From Lysobacter sp036697405 (GTDB lineage Bacteria > Pseudomonadota > Gammaproteobacteria > Xanthomonadales > Xanthomonadaceae), in the NCBI RefSeq assembly GCF_036697405.1, contig NZ_JBAHWA010000001.1:186001-250000 (forward strand): a stretch of 64,000 bases of DNA, written 5' to 3'. Position 1 is the stretch's first letter. The number at the start of each line of letters is the position of its first letter. The notes under the pieces were generated by a model. It worked only from the letters and a program-made list of their open reading frames with translations. It was not told where the DNA came from and ran no database searches. Made by a program: the position numbers and the translations under genes. Below are positions 1-11,164 of this stretch, piece by piece.

Positions 1-272
1 CCGGCGGCTGTCGCGGCGAATTCCAGCTGCTGTCCGGCGGCGCGCCCGAGCCGGTCGCCAGCGCGCCGCGCGGCAAGCTGGTGCTGTGCGAGTCGATCAA
101 GAGCCAGGCCCAGCGCTGCGCGGTCCAGACCGGCGCCGGCGTGCGCATGCACAAGCAGCTCTCGCGCTCGCAATGCGTGGAAGGGCGCAGCTGGGGCTTC
201 GACGGCAACGGCATCTGGGTCGAGGACGGCTGCCGCGCCGAGTTCGAAGTCGATACGCCGCGCGGCGGCTGA
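1..272 (+). CDS. DUF3011 domain protein, 5' end outside window
   Basis: The reading frame is open from the window edge, so only the C-terminal 89 or so codons are present. The first residues (GGCRGEF) are the end of one DUF3011 repeat. A second complete repeat follows, with the pattern CES..., a conserved Cys, KQLSRSQCVEGRSWG, IWV and GCRAEF. The repeats match those of the intact protein encoded just downstream, so the two genes are tandem paralogues. DUF3011 proteins are usually exported small proteins in Xanthomonadaceae, and their function is unknown. The repeated Cys positions suggest disulfides in an extracytoplasmic protein (inference). The signal peptide and start lie upstream of the window. 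Confidence 0.8.
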   Translation, partial: GGCRGEFQLLSGGAPEPVASAPRGKLVLCESIKSQAQRCAVQTGAGVRMHKQLSRSQCVEGRSWGFDGNGIWVEDGCRAEFEVDTPRGG

Positions 273-383
273 GACATCGCGGCGGCGCCGTGGTCGCCTG
301 CCATCGCCCGGGGCGACCGTCGAGCCTCTCGCACGGCATACTTGCGCCCAGCGCGCCCTGGTCCGGCCGCGGCCCCCGGGTAT

Positions 384-455
384 CGTTAAGCGGCAGATAA
401 ACGCATCCCGATCGGGTCCGGCGCAGCGCCGAAATCTTGAACTTGCGTTAAGCGG
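384..455 (+). repeat. Direct repeat CGTTAAGCGG, two copies
   Basis: The 10-mer CGTTAAGCGG occurs exactly at 384-393 and 446-455, 62 bp apart, upstream of the intact DUF3011 gene. The second copy falls between the proposed -35 and -10 elements. It may be a regulator half-site pair or chance. No protein can be assigned. Confidence 0.35.
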
Positions 456-466
456 ACGTGGATAGA
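437..466 (+). promoter_or_regulatory. Candidate sigma70 promoter of the DUF3011 gene
   Basis: TTGAAC (437-442) and GATAGA (461-466) are separated by 18 bp and lie about 30 bp before the ATG at 498. Both hexamers are imperfect and no transcript data exist, so this is only a candidate. Confidence 0.35.
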
Positions 467-497
467 GTTGCAGCCAACTGACAAAGGAGTGACGGAC

Positions 498-1259
498 ATG
501 TTCGTACGCATCGTTTCCTGTTTCGCCCTGGCGCTGGGTTTCAGCGCGACCGCACAGGCGGCGCCGCAATACGATTCCGGTTACTACGGCGGCGGCCAGC
601 AGACCATCCGCTGCGAGTCCGACGACGGCCGCAACCGCCAGTGCTACGCCGACACCCGCGGCGGCGTGCGCCTGGTCCGTCAGCTCTCCAAGTCGCAGTG
701 CATCCAGGGCAGCACCTGGGGCTACAACCGCGACACCATCTGGGTCAGCAACGGTTGCCGCGCCGAGTTCGAGCTGGGCCGCGGCGACGGCGGCTGGAAC
801 GGCGGTGGCGGTTGGAATGGCGGCGGCAACAACGGCGACACCGTGCGCTGCGAATCCGACGACGGCCGTTACCGCACCTGCGCCATCGGCGGCAATCGCG
901 CGCGCCTGGTCCGCCAGCTCTCCAAGTCGCCCTGCGTGGAAGGCCAGAGCTGGGGCTCGCAGCGCGGCAGCGTGTGGGTCAGCAATGGCTGCCGCGGCGA
1001 GTTCAGCAGCGGTCGCGGCGGTGGCGGTTGGAACGGCGGCGGCTGGAACGGCGGCAACAACCAGTGGCGCACCGTGGTCTGCGAATCCAACGACGGCCGC
1101 CAGGGCCGCATGCGCCGCTGCAACACCAGCATCCGCGACGGCGCGCGCCTGATCCGGCAGATGTCCAAGGGCGCCTGCATCGAAGGCCAGACCTGGGGCT
1201 GGGATCCGAACGGCATCTGGGTGCAGATGGGCTGCCGCGGCGAGTTCAGCGTGCGCTGA
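498..1259 (+). CDS. Secreted DUF3011 protein with three repeats
   Basis: The product is 253 aa. I chose the ATG at 498 because AAAGGAGTG lies just upstream and the product then opens with a clean Sec signal peptide (MFVRIVSCFALALGFSATAQA). An upstream TTG at 468 would bury that signal. The mature protein has three DUF3011 repeats, each with CES(D/N)DGR, a second Cys, RLVRQLSK or RLIRQMSK, C(I/V)EG, WG, (I/V)WV and GCR(A/G)EF. They are joined by linkers rich in Gly, Trp and Asn (GGWNGGG units). Four Cys per repeat suggest disulfides in the periplasm or outside the cell. Function is unknown; the domain call is firm from the repeat pattern. A paralogue lies immediately upstream and a terminator follows. 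Confidence 0.85.
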   Translation: MFVRIVSCFALALGFSATAQAAPQYDSGYYGGGQQTIRCESDDGRNRQCYADTRGGVRLVRQLSKSQCIQGSTWGYNRDTIWVSNGCRAEFELGRGDGGWNGGGGWNGGGNNGDTVRCESDDGRYRTCAIGGNRARLVRQLSKSPCVEGQSWGSQRGSVWVSNGCRGEFSSGRGGGGWNGGGWNGGNNQWRTVVCESNDGRQGRMRRCNTSIRDGARLIRQMSKGACIEGQTWGWDPNGIWVQMGCRGEFSVR

Positions 1260-1285
1260 TCGCGTCCGCCGGACGGCCGACCGAG

Positions 1286-1316
1286 ACGGGCTCCGCGGCG
1301 ACGCGGGGCCCGTTTT
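1286..1316 (+). terminator. Rho-independent terminator after the DUF3011 gene
   Basis: An 11-bp stem with one G-T wobble (1286-1296 with 1303-1313) and a 6-nt loop runs into TTTT and then CGTT. It begins 26 bp after the stop codon. Confidence 0.7.
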
Positions 1317-1397
1317 CGTTATGGCGCTTACGCGCCGGCCGCCGGGCTGTCGCGAGCCCGAAACCAGGCGCCGGCGCCGCTGCGATAAACTTGGGCC

Positions 1398-2453
1398 ATG
1401 AACGATATCGATTTCGACCGCTACGACCGCATCCGCCCGATCCGTTGGACCGGCGACGCCCTGGAGCTGCTGGATCAGCGCCGCCTGCCGTTCCATGTCG
1501 AGTATGTGCGTTGCCAGGACAGCGACGCGGTCGCGGCCGCGATCCACGCCCTGACCGTGCGCGGCGCGCCCGCGATCGGCATCGCCGCGGCCTGGGGCAC
1601 GGTCCTGGCCGCGCGCGATGTCCAGGCCGACGACGGCGCCGCCGCCTTGGCCGCGCTGGAGCCGGCGATGCAGCGCCTCAACGCCGCGCGCCCGACCGCG
1701 GTCAATCTGGCCTGGGCGCTGGCGCGCATGCGCCGCAGTCTGAGCGGTGCGGGCGCCGATTGGCGCGAACTGCTGGCGCGCGAGGCCCAGGCGATCGCCG
1801 ACGAGGACCTGGCCGCCAACCGCCGCATGGGCGCGCTGGGCGCGGCCCTGATCGTGCCCGGCAGCGGCGTGCTCACCCATTGCAACACCGGCTCGCTGGC
1901 CACCGCCGGCTTCGGCACCGCGCTGGGCGTGATTCGCGCAGGCGTCGCCCAGGGCCGCATCGATCAGGTCTATGCCGGCGAGACCCGGCCCTGGCTGCAG
2001 GGCGCGCGCCTGACCGTGTGGGAACTCCAGCAGGACGGCATCGCGCCGACTCTGATCGCCGACGCCGCCGCCTCGCATCTGATGAAGAGCGGCCGCGTGC
2101 AGTGGGTGATCGTGGGCGCCGATCGCATCTGCGCCAACGGCGACACCGCCAACAAGATCGGCACCTATCAGCTGGCGATCGCCGCGCGCCATCACGGGGT
2201 CAAGTTCATGGTCGCCGCGCCGTCCTCGACGGTCGACATGGCCACCGCCTCGGGCGAGGCGATCGAGATCGAGGAGCGCGACCCGGCCGAGTTGTTCGCG
2301 GTCGGCGGGGTGCGCACCGCGGCCGAACTGGTGGGGGCCTGGAACCCGGTTTTCGACGTCACCCCGCACGATCTGATCGACGCCATCGTCACCGAGCGCG
2401 GCGTGATCGAGCGCCCCGACGCGCAGGCGATGCGGGCCGCGTTCGGGGCCTGA
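1398..2453 (+). CDS. mtnA: S-methyl-5-thioribose-1-phosphate isomerase
   Basis: The product is 351 aa, the normal length for MtnA. The enzyme converts 5-methylthioribose 1-phosphate to 5-methylthioribulose 1-phosphate in methionine salvage, in the cytoplasm. It belongs to the eIF2B-like aldose-ketose isomerase fold. Visible family signatures include RGAPAIGIAAAWG near residue 55, HCNTGSLATAGFGTALGV near residue 160 (with the catalytic Cys position) and GADRICANGDTANKIGTY near residue 240 (with the catalytic Asp). I took the ATG at 1398, since the family-typical N-terminus follows it. It is a single-gene unit between the DUF3011 terminator and the gyrA leader. Confidence 0.93.
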   Translation: MNDIDFDRYDRIRPIRWTGDALELLDQRRLPFHVEYVRCQDSDAVAAAIHALTVRGAPAIGIAAAWGTVLAARDVQADDGAAALAALEPAMQRLNAARPTAVNLAWALARMRRSLSGAGADWRELLAREAQAIADEDLAANRRMGALGAALIVPGSGVLTHCNTGSLATAGFGTALGVIRAGVAQGRIDQVYAGETRPWLQGARLTVWELQQDGIAPTLIADAAASHLMKSGRVQWVIVGADRICANGDTANKIGTYQLAIAARHHGVKFMVAAPSSTVDMATASGEAIEIEERDPAELFAVGGVRTAAELVGAWNPVFDVTPHDLIDAIVTERGVIERPDAQAMRAAFGA

Positions 2454-2491
2454 TCGCGGCGCCTCGCGCGCGGCCTCGCCAAAGCCTGGAA

Positions 2492-2513
2492 AAGCACTCG
2501 CAAGTGCTTGTTT
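2492..2513 (+). terminator. Weak hairpin after mtnA
   Basis: AAGCACT (2492-2498) pairs with AGTGCTT (2503-2509) around a 4-nt loop and is followed by GTTT. The stem is short, so it is a weak terminator candidate between mtnA and gyrA. Confidence 0.45.
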
Positions 2514-2550
2514 CTGCGTGGGAATCGGGCTGCCGTCCGACCCCGTTTCG

Positions 2551-2559
2551 TGCTATCAT
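2551..2559 (+). promoter_or_regulatory. Candidate extended -10 element for gyrA
   Basis: TG-C-TATCAT is an extended -10 motif 109 bp before the gyrA ATG. No good -35 hexamer lies 17 bp upstream (TGCCGT), which is acceptable for an extended -10 promoter. Confidence 0.35.
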
Positions 2560-2667
2560 TTCCTGTCCTTTTGATGCCGCCCCGAGCGAGCCGCAAAACA
2601 GGCCCGCACGGGCAGGTTTTCGGCGCCGTCCAGGGCGCCTAGCAAAACCGCTCAGCACGGAACCCTG

Positions 2668-5418
<2,751 letters not shown>

Positions 5419-5840
5419 TTCGCATTCGTCCAGCCGTCTCGGAAACGCCGCCTTCGGGCGGCGTTTCCGTTTCCGGCGCTCGCGACGGTGTTCTTCCGGA
5501 GCTGATGCCGGGCAGGTCGCGGCGTCGATCTGCGTGGCGCCTGGAGCCCCGCAAGTTCGCGCACGATCAGCATGGCCCGGCGCTTGCCCATCCGGTCGAG
5601 CGCATGCGCCCGTGCATGCTAGGGTCCGGCCTGGACGTCTCGCCGACGCTCTGCGCCCGCAGCGACGCCGATCGCGGTTGCGCTGTGGCCCGCGTGGCGG
5701 CGATTGGCCGGCGCGGCGATGCGCGCGGGGCGGCGATGACGGATGTCACTACCCAGGATCGCGAAGCTGGCCTAGATTCGCCCGGCGCGATCGGCGCGCC
5801 GTGGGGCGTCGCAGCAATCGTCAACAGCGAAGGAGAGGAC
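5419..5840. other. Intergenic region between gyrA and the RibD-C gene
   Basis: This 422-bp stretch holds the gyrA terminator hairpin near its start. The frame of the next gene is open well upstream of its chosen ATG, but no ribosome site or family similarity supports a longer protein. I see no other gene or RNA. Confidence 0.5.
5441..5468 (+). terminator. gyrA terminator hairpin
   Basis: A perfect 12-bp stem (GGAAACGCCGCC with its complement) closes on a TTCG tetraloop 22 bp after the gyrA stop. The T-tract is weak (GTTTCC), but the stem is strong. Confidence 0.75.
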
Positions 5841-6425
5841 ATGAGCAAGCTGATCGTCGATGTCAGTCTTTCGCTGGACGGCTGCATGGCCGGCCCTGAG
5901 GTCGGCGTCGACCGGCCGATGGGCGAGGGCGGCGAGCGCTTGCATCAATGGATGTTCGATGAGCCCGACGAAGGCGATGCCGCCCTCGCGCGGGAATCGA
6001 GCGCGGCGGTCGGCGCGGTGGTGCTGGGGCGGCGCACTTTCGACGTCGGCATCGGTCCCTGGGGCGACACGCCGTTTCCGGCGCCGAGTTTCGTCGTCAC
6101 CCATCGGCCGCGCGCGCCGATGGCGATGGCGAGCGGGCGTTTCGAATTCGTCGGCGACGTCGCTGGGGCGCTCGAACGCGCGCGCGCCGCGGCCGACGGC
6201 GGCTGCGTGATGGCGATGGGCGGCGAGGTTTCGCGGCAGTTGTTGCGCGCCGGGCAGGTCGACGAACTCTGGCTGCACCTGGTTCCGGTAGTGCTGGGCC
6301 GGGGGCTGCGCCTGTTCGACGGCGCCGACACCCTGCTGGAGCTTTGTCCTTATGCGGTGCAGGCCTCGCCGCGCGTCACCCATCTCAAGTACCGCCTGCG
6401 TCGCGGCGAAGCGGGCGGCGATTGA
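5841..6425 (+). CDS. RibD C-terminal / dihydrofolate-reductase-like family protein
   Basis: The product is 194 aa. It starts MSKLIVDVSLSLDGCMAGP, the typical opening of the family that shares the fold of the RibD reductase domain and DHFR. The central VLGRRTFDVG and the later MGGEVSRQLLRAGQVDELWLHLVPVVLGRG segment are the NADPH-site and strand motifs of this family. The ATG at 5841 is preceded by AAGGAGAGG. Substrates are not known; most homologues are annotated only as dihydrofolate reductase family. The MFS exporter gene begins 55 bp downstream on the same strand, so the two may be cotranscribed. Confidence 0.85.
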   Translation: MSKLIVDVSLSLDGCMAGPEVGVDRPMGEGGERLHQWMFDEPDEGDAALARESSAAVGAVVLGRRTFDVGIGPWGDTPFPAPSFVVTHRPRAPMAMASGRFEFVGDVAGALERARAAADGGCVMAMGGEVSRQLLRAGQVDELWLHLVPVVLGRGLRLFDGADTLLELCPYAVQASPRVTHLKYRLRRGEAGGD

Positions 6426-6480
6426 AGCCCCTGCGCCTGCGCCCAGTCGTACGCACCGCGACCCACCCGAAGGAACCTCG

Positions 6481-7956
6481 ATGAGCCTGTCCGAAAAGAT
6501 TCCCCTCGAAACGGCCGGCGCGGTCGCCGCGCACCCGCCGCGCAACCGCTGGATCGCGCTGGCGGTGCTGTGCATGGGCGCCTTGATGATCGTGCTCGAC
6601 AGCACCATCGTCAACGTGGCGCTGCCCTCGATCCGTACCGATCTGCGTTTTTCCGAAGCCTCGCTGGCCTGGGTGGTCAACGCCTATCTGCTGACGTTCG
6701 GCGGCTTCCTGCTGTTGGGCGGGCGCCTGGGCGATCTGTTCGGGCAGCGGCGTTTGTTCCTGATCGGCATCGCGGTCTTCACTTTGGCCTCGCTGGCCTG
6801 CGGCATGGCCGGCTCGCAGGCCTTCCTGATCGCCGCGCGCGGCTTGCAGGGCCTGGGCGGCGCGGTGGTCACCTCGGTGGCGCTGTCGTTGATCATGAAC
6901 CTGTTCACCGAGCCCGGCGACCGTGCCAAGGCGATGGGCGTCTACAGCTTCGTCTGCGCCGGCGGCGGCAGCGTCGGCGTGCTGCTCGGCGGCGTGCTCA
7001 CCGATACGCTGCACTGGCACTGGATCTTCCTGGTCAACGTGCCGATCGGGATCGCGGTGATCGCGGCGACGCTGCGCCTGCTGCCGCGATCCAGGCCCGC
7101 CAGCGGCGACCAGCCCCTGGACTTGGCGGGCGCCATCGCCGTGACTTCTTCGTTGCTGCTGGCGGTGTACGCGATCGTCAACGGCAACGAGGCCGGTTGG
7201 CTGAGCGTGCGTACCCTGGGCATGCTGATCGGGGCGGCGCTGCTGATGGCCGCGTTCCTTGCGATCGAGGCGCGCGTGCGCGCTCCGCTGATGCCGCTGG
7301 GGCTGTTCAAGCTGCGCAACGTCGCCACCGCCAACGCGGTCGGCGTGCTGTGGGCGGCGGCGATGTTCGCCTGGTTCTTCCTGTCGGCCTTGTACATGCA
7401 GCAGGTATTGGGCTACACGCCGATGCAGGTCGGCTTGGCGTTCCTGCCCTCGAACCTGATCATGGCCGCGTTCTCGCTGGGCCTGTCGGCCAAGATCGTG
7501 ATGCGCTACGGCCTGCGCCTGCCGCTCGCGTTCGGCCTGGGACTGGCCGCGATCGGCCTGGCCTTGTTCGCGCGCGCGCCGGTCGACGGGCGCTTCGTCG
7601 GCGACGTGCTGCCCGGCATGCTGTTGCTCGGCCTGGGCGCGGGCGTGGCCTTCAATCCGGTCCTGCTGGCGGCGATGAGCGATGTCGCGCCGGAAGAATC
7701 CGGCCTCGCCTCGGGCATGGTCAACACCTCCTTCATGATGGGCGGCGCCCTGGGCCTGGCGATCCTGGCCAGCTTGGCGGTGTGGCGCAGCGGCGAATGG
7801 CTGGCCGGCGGCGCCAGTCAGGCGGTCGCGCTCAATGCCGGCTACCAGGCCGCGTTCGTGGTGGCGGCCTGTTTCGCGGCCTTGGCCGCGCTGCTGGGCG
7901 GCTTGCTGCTGCGCACGCCGAAGCAGGCCTCGGCCGACAGCGCCGTAGCGCACTAG
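6481..7956 (+). CDS. MFS transporter, DHA2 (EmrB/QacA) family
   Basis: The product is 491 aa, rich in membrane helices and consistent with the 14-helix DHA2 layout. Family motifs are visible: LDSTIVNVALPSI in helix 1 (motif D1), WVVNAYLL in helix 2, and GGRLGDLFGQRR after helix 2 (motif A). The role is proton-driven export of toxic or hydrophobic compounds across the inner membrane. No EmrA-like membrane-fusion gene is adjacent, so it probably works alone or with a distant partner. The ATG at 6481 follows GAAGGAACC. The substrate cannot be read from the sequence. Confidence 0.9.
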   Translation: MSLSEKIPLETAGAVAAHPPRNRWIALAVLCMGALMIVLDSTIVNVALPSIRTDLRFSEASLAWVVNAYLLTFGGFLLLGGRLGDLFGQRRLFLIGIAVFTLASLACGMAGSQAFLIAARGLQGLGGAVVTSVALSLIMNLFTEPGDRAKAMGVYSFVCAGGGSVGVLLGGVLTDTLHWHWIFLVNVPIGIAVIAATLRLLPRSRPASGDQPLDLAGAIAVTSSLLLAVYAIVNGNEAGWLSVRTLGMLIGAALLMAAFLAIEARVRAPLMPLGLFKLRNVATANAVGVLWAAAMFAWFFLSALYMQQVLGYTPMQVGLAFLPSNLIMAAFSLGLSAKIVMRYGLRLPLAFGLGLAAIGLALFARAPVDGRFVGDVLPGMLLLGLGAGVAFNPVLLAAMSDVAPEESGLASGMVNTSFMMGGALGLAILASLAVWRSGEWLAGGASQAVALNAGYQAAFVVAACFAALAALLGGLLLRTPKQASADSAVAH

Positions 7957-7989
7957 CCGGGTCGTCGCGACGCGGCTGCGCAGCGAGAA

Positions 7990-8016
7990 AAAACCCCGGC
8001 CGAAGCCGGGGTTTTT
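7990..8016. terminator. Bidirectional terminator between MFS and M4 protease genes
   Basis: A GC-rich stem (CCCCGGC with GCCGGGG, loop CGAA) is flanked by A's on the left and TTTTT on the right. It can therefore terminate both the MFS gene (+) and the protease gene (-). The same stem sequence is found at 12716-12739. Confidence 0.8.
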
Positions 8017-8064
8017 CGTTTGCGTTCGCTGTGGCCGGGCCGTCACCTGGCCCGGATCGGGCGA

Positions 8065-10221
8065 TCAGAACGTGATGCTCCACGAGTCGATGCGGCCGGT
8101 GTCCAGCGCCGCATTGTCGTTGACGCGCAGCTTCCAGGTACCGTTCAGCGCTTCGCTGGTCAGGTTCTTGGTGAAGGTGCCGGTCACGTTGTCGGCGCTG
8201 CCGCCGCTGCGGTTGTGGATGTTGTACAAGGTGCCGTCCGGCGCGACCAGATCGACCTTCAGATCACCCTTGTAGGTGTGGATGATGTTGACGGTGATCG
8301 AGGCGTTGCTGGGGCCGTTGCCGGTGCGGCCGGAAACCGGGATCGGGCTTTCGACCGTGCTGTTGTCGGCGATCGGATAGTCGGTGCCGTTGCTGTAGGT
8401 CTGGGTGCCGCCGGTGCCGCCGACCGTGACCGAGGAGGTCTTGGTGTTGGTGGCGCCGTCGTCGTCGGTGACCGTCAGCGTGACCGTGTAGGTGCCGGCC
8501 GTGGCGTAGGTCTTGCTCGGATTGGTCGCGGTGGACGTGGTGCCGTCGCCGAAGTTCCAGCTGCGCGAGGCGATCGTGCCGTCGCTGTCGGTGGAGGTGT
8601 CGGTGAAGGCCACGCTCAGGCCGCTGACCGCGGCGCTGAAGTTAGCCACCGGGGCCGCGTTGCCGCCGCCCGGGCAGTCGACGCCCACCAGCGCGAAGGC
8701 CGCACTTACGTCGGCGACGTTGTAGCCCAGATCGGTGGCCGCGGTCTCGACGCCGCAGGAGCCCTGGATGAAGTTGGTGCTCGCGGTCCAGTACAACTGG
8801 TTGGCGCGGGCGAAGGCCTTGAACGCCTTCTGCGTATCCCAGCCGGAGGTGGTCGCCAGCTTCCAGAAGGCCTTGTTGTACACGCCGGACGAGTAATGCA
8901 CGTCCATGCCGCTGGTGTAGTTCGAGGCATGGCCGATCGAGCTGCCGTCCTGAGGCGGATTGGCCATGTAGCGCAGGGCGCCGCTGGCCTTGAAGATCTG
9001 CGCGCCGACCAGGAAGTCGTTCGTGCCGTTCATGTAGTACTCGGCGGCTTCGCCGGCCATGTCGGAGAACGCTTCGTTGATGCCGCCGGACTGGCCGGAG
9101 TAGGTCAGGTTCGAGTTCTGCTCGGTGAAGCCGTGCGAGACCTCGTGCGCGGACACGTCCAGGCTGACCAGCGGGTAGAAGGTCGAGCCGCCGTCGCCGA
9201 AGGTCATCGCCGAGCCGTCCCAGAACGCGTTCTGGTAGCTGTTGCTGTAGTGCACGCGCATGGTCAGCTGGAAGCTCAGCGGCGGCACGCCCACGTAGGC
9301 GCCGTACATGTCGTAGACGACCTTGCCGAAGTAGTGCGCATCGTTGAGCGGCGAGTAGGCGCCGTTGATGGTCTTCACGGTGTTGCGCGGGCAGGTGTAG
9401 GAGAACGCCGTGCTGCCGCTGGTGCCGTGATTGAGGTTGACCGTCTTCACGTTAGCGTTGTTCATGGTGCAGGTGGTGCCGCTCTGCGCCACGTCGAGAT
9501 AACCGAAGTTGGTGCCGTACTCGTACTGGCCCGTCTTCTGGTTGCCGCCGGGGCCGGTGCCGTTGGCATGCGCCAGCGCGTCCCACTGCTTGAGCACGCG
9601 GCCGCTGCCGGCGTCGACGATCACGAACGGACGCGTCGGCGAACCGCCCTGGGCGGTGTCGGCGAAGTAGGACACGACATAGGCCAGATGGGCGCGGCCG
9701 CCGTCGTCGACGTAGATGACCTGCTCGGTCTTCTCGCCGCGCGTGGCCAGCAGGCCCTGGCGGTTGCCCAAGCCGGCGCGCTTGCCGATGCTCAGCGCCT
9801 GCGACTTGGCCAGCTTGGGCGTGACGCTGGGCAGGTCGGCGTCGAGGCCGCCGATCATCTGGCCGAACAAGGTGCGCACGTTACCGTTGGCGTCTTCGCT
9901 GACCACGACCTGCTCGCCGAAGATCGGCACGCCGCGATAGCTCTGCTGATAGCGGTAGTGGCGGGCGCCGTCGCGGTCGGCCTTGATCGCGACGGCCTTG
10001 AGCGTGGACTGCGTGTCCAGCGCGAGCAGTTCGGCGTGGCGCGCGCCGGCATCGGCGCTGGCGCCGACGCTGGCCGTGGCCGCGCGGTACTGCTGGTTGA
10101 GCTGGTTGACGTTGCGCTGGTGCAGATCGACGCGTTGCGCCGCATCGGCCGCGCCCGCGGCCAGGACCAGGGCGGCCGCGGCCGCGAGTGCGTGCAGTTT
10201 CGGTACGGAATGACGATTCAC
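8065..10221 (-). CDS. Secreted M4 (thermolysin-like) metalloprotease with PKD and P-domain
   Basis: The product is 718 aa from a GTG start at 10221, chosen because GGGGG lies 8 nt upstream and a Sec signal peptide follows directly (LHALAAAAALVLAAGAADA). After the signal come an FTP/PepSY-type propeptide (about 30-200) and an M4 catalytic domain with zinc motif HEVSH (His359, Glu360, His363). The third ligand Glu383 lies in GGINEAFSD, exactly 23 residues after Glu360 as in thermolysin. A PKD domain (about 515-595) and a C-terminal proprotein-convertase P-domain (about 605-718) follow. It is presumably secreted through the type II pathway and self-matured. The tail is nearly the same as that of the metzincin protease encoded at 12785-14701. 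Confidence 0.92.
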   Translation of the reverse strand: MNRHSVPKLHALAAAAALVLAAGAADAAQRVDLHQRNVNQLNQQYRAATASVGASADAGARHAELLALDTQSTLKAVAIKADRDGARHYRYQQSYRGVPIFGEQVVVSEDANGNVRTLFGQMIGGLDADLPSVTPKLAKSQALSIGKRAGLGNRQGLLATRGEKTEQVIYVDDGGRAHLAYVVSYFADTAQGGSPTRPFVIVDAGSGRVLKQWDALAHANGTGPGGNQKTGQYEYGTNFGYLDVAQSGTTCTMNNANVKTVNLNHGTSGSTAFSYTCPRNTVKTINGAYSPLNDAHYFGKVVYDMYGAYVGVPPLSFQLTMRVHYSNSYQNAFWDGSAMTFGDGGSTFYPLVSLDVSAHEVSHGFTEQNSNLTYSGQSGGINEAFSDMAGEAAEYYMNGTNDFLVGAQIFKASGALRYMANPPQDGSSIGHASNYTSGMDVHYSSGVYNKAFWKLATTSGWDTQKAFKAFARANQLYWTASTNFIQGSCGVETAATDLGYNVADVSAAFALVGVDCPGGGNAAPVANFSAAVSGLSVAFTDTSTDSDGTIASRSWNFGDGTTSTATNPSKTYATAGTYTVTLTVTDDDGATNTKTSSVTVGGTGGTQTYSNGTDYPIADNSTVESPIPVSGRTGNGPSNASITVNIIHTYKGDLKVDLVAPDGTLYNIHNRSGGSADNVTGTFTKNLTSEALNGTWKLRVNDNAALDTGRIDSWSITF

Positions 10222-11164
10222 TGGTGGTACCCCCGAAGCTAGTGTTGTTGGTCGGGCCGCGGTTGCGGCCAGCTCACTGCAGGTGGTGCATCCGCCCCCT
10301 GTCACCAACACGCCCTTGCCCTGCGCACCGTTTACGTCCTTGTGCGTGCGGTAGGTCGTGGGTCTATCGGATGCCGGCGCGATGTCCTTCGCGGCGGCGG
10401 AGGGACGCTAGGCCTGGCTGCAAATCGGGGTCAAAGGAGTGGAACTAAGTCACATTCGTTAAGGAAGAAAAGCGTACTGATGCGGTGCACGGCACTTGCA
10501 TCTGAAACCGTTTTTTTGCCGGCTTTGGCGCGTGAATCTTCATTTCACGAGACCGAAATGGTTTTGTAATAATGTTTTAAATGTTATGGTGCGTTGCACA
10601 AAGATAATGCGCGACTAGCGGTAGGGGTGCGGATGGATAAATCCGTTGCGAATCTTATTCAGGCAAATCAATGGCTTTCATGAGACAAGCCCGGCGATGA
10701 GGGTGTCTCCATTATTTTCGGTTAGATAATCAAGCGGTGAATGTGACCCAATTCCGCGCATAAGCGTGGGCGCTATTCCAGTTGTCGGAGGGCGGGCGGT
10801 CGCTTTCGGTTCTGAGCAAAAAGAATCTCCGGCCGAAACCGGGTTCAGGGGCGAATCCAGGCCGGGCAGGCCACCTCGTCCCGGATCGTCGGACGCCGCC
10901 CGCCCGGCGTCGGCCATGCTTTGCTTCCAATTGCGCTGGGCTCTCCCCCAGACCGTCAAGGCGATCTCTCCGCCAGGGTTGGCCTGCCGCCGGGACCGAT
11001 CTGGCATGCCGTCGCCGCCATCGCTAACCTGCCGGCATGCCCGATGTCGCAGCCTCGATCGATACGCCGGAGACCGAAGCCTGGCTTGGGGTGCCGCAGC
11101 GCGGGCGGAGTCGCTCGCTGCTTCGCTCCGCGGCCTCCGGGCGCCGCGATCGGCGCCAGGACTG
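10222..11164. other. Long intergenic region upstream of the M4 protease
   Basis: This region of about 940 bp separates the protease (-) from the FAD oxidase (+). The part at 10440-10700 is clearly poorer in GC than its surroundings, with runs of T and A, and would hold the promoters. I see no convincing gene: the open frames lack ribosome sites and family-like sequence. A possible Clp half-site is listed separately. Confidence 0.5.
10439..10454 (-). promoter_or_regulatory. Possible Clp/CRP-like half-site upstream of the M4 protease
   Basis: Read on the minus strand it is TGTGA-N6-TCCAC. The left half matches the Clp consensus TGTGA-N6-TCACA exactly, but the right half fits poorly. Clp is known to control secreted enzymes in Xanthomonas and Lysobacter. 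This site alone is weak evidence. Confidence 0.2.

Noticed and set aside
8020..10242. Plus-strand open frame opposite the M4 protease
   Set aside because: It consists of Val/Gly/Arg/His-rich repeats complementary to the protease and has no family motifs.
10342..10569. Small plus-strand open frame in the AT-rich upstream region
   Set aside because: No ribosome site and no recognisable sequence; it crosses the presumed promoter region.
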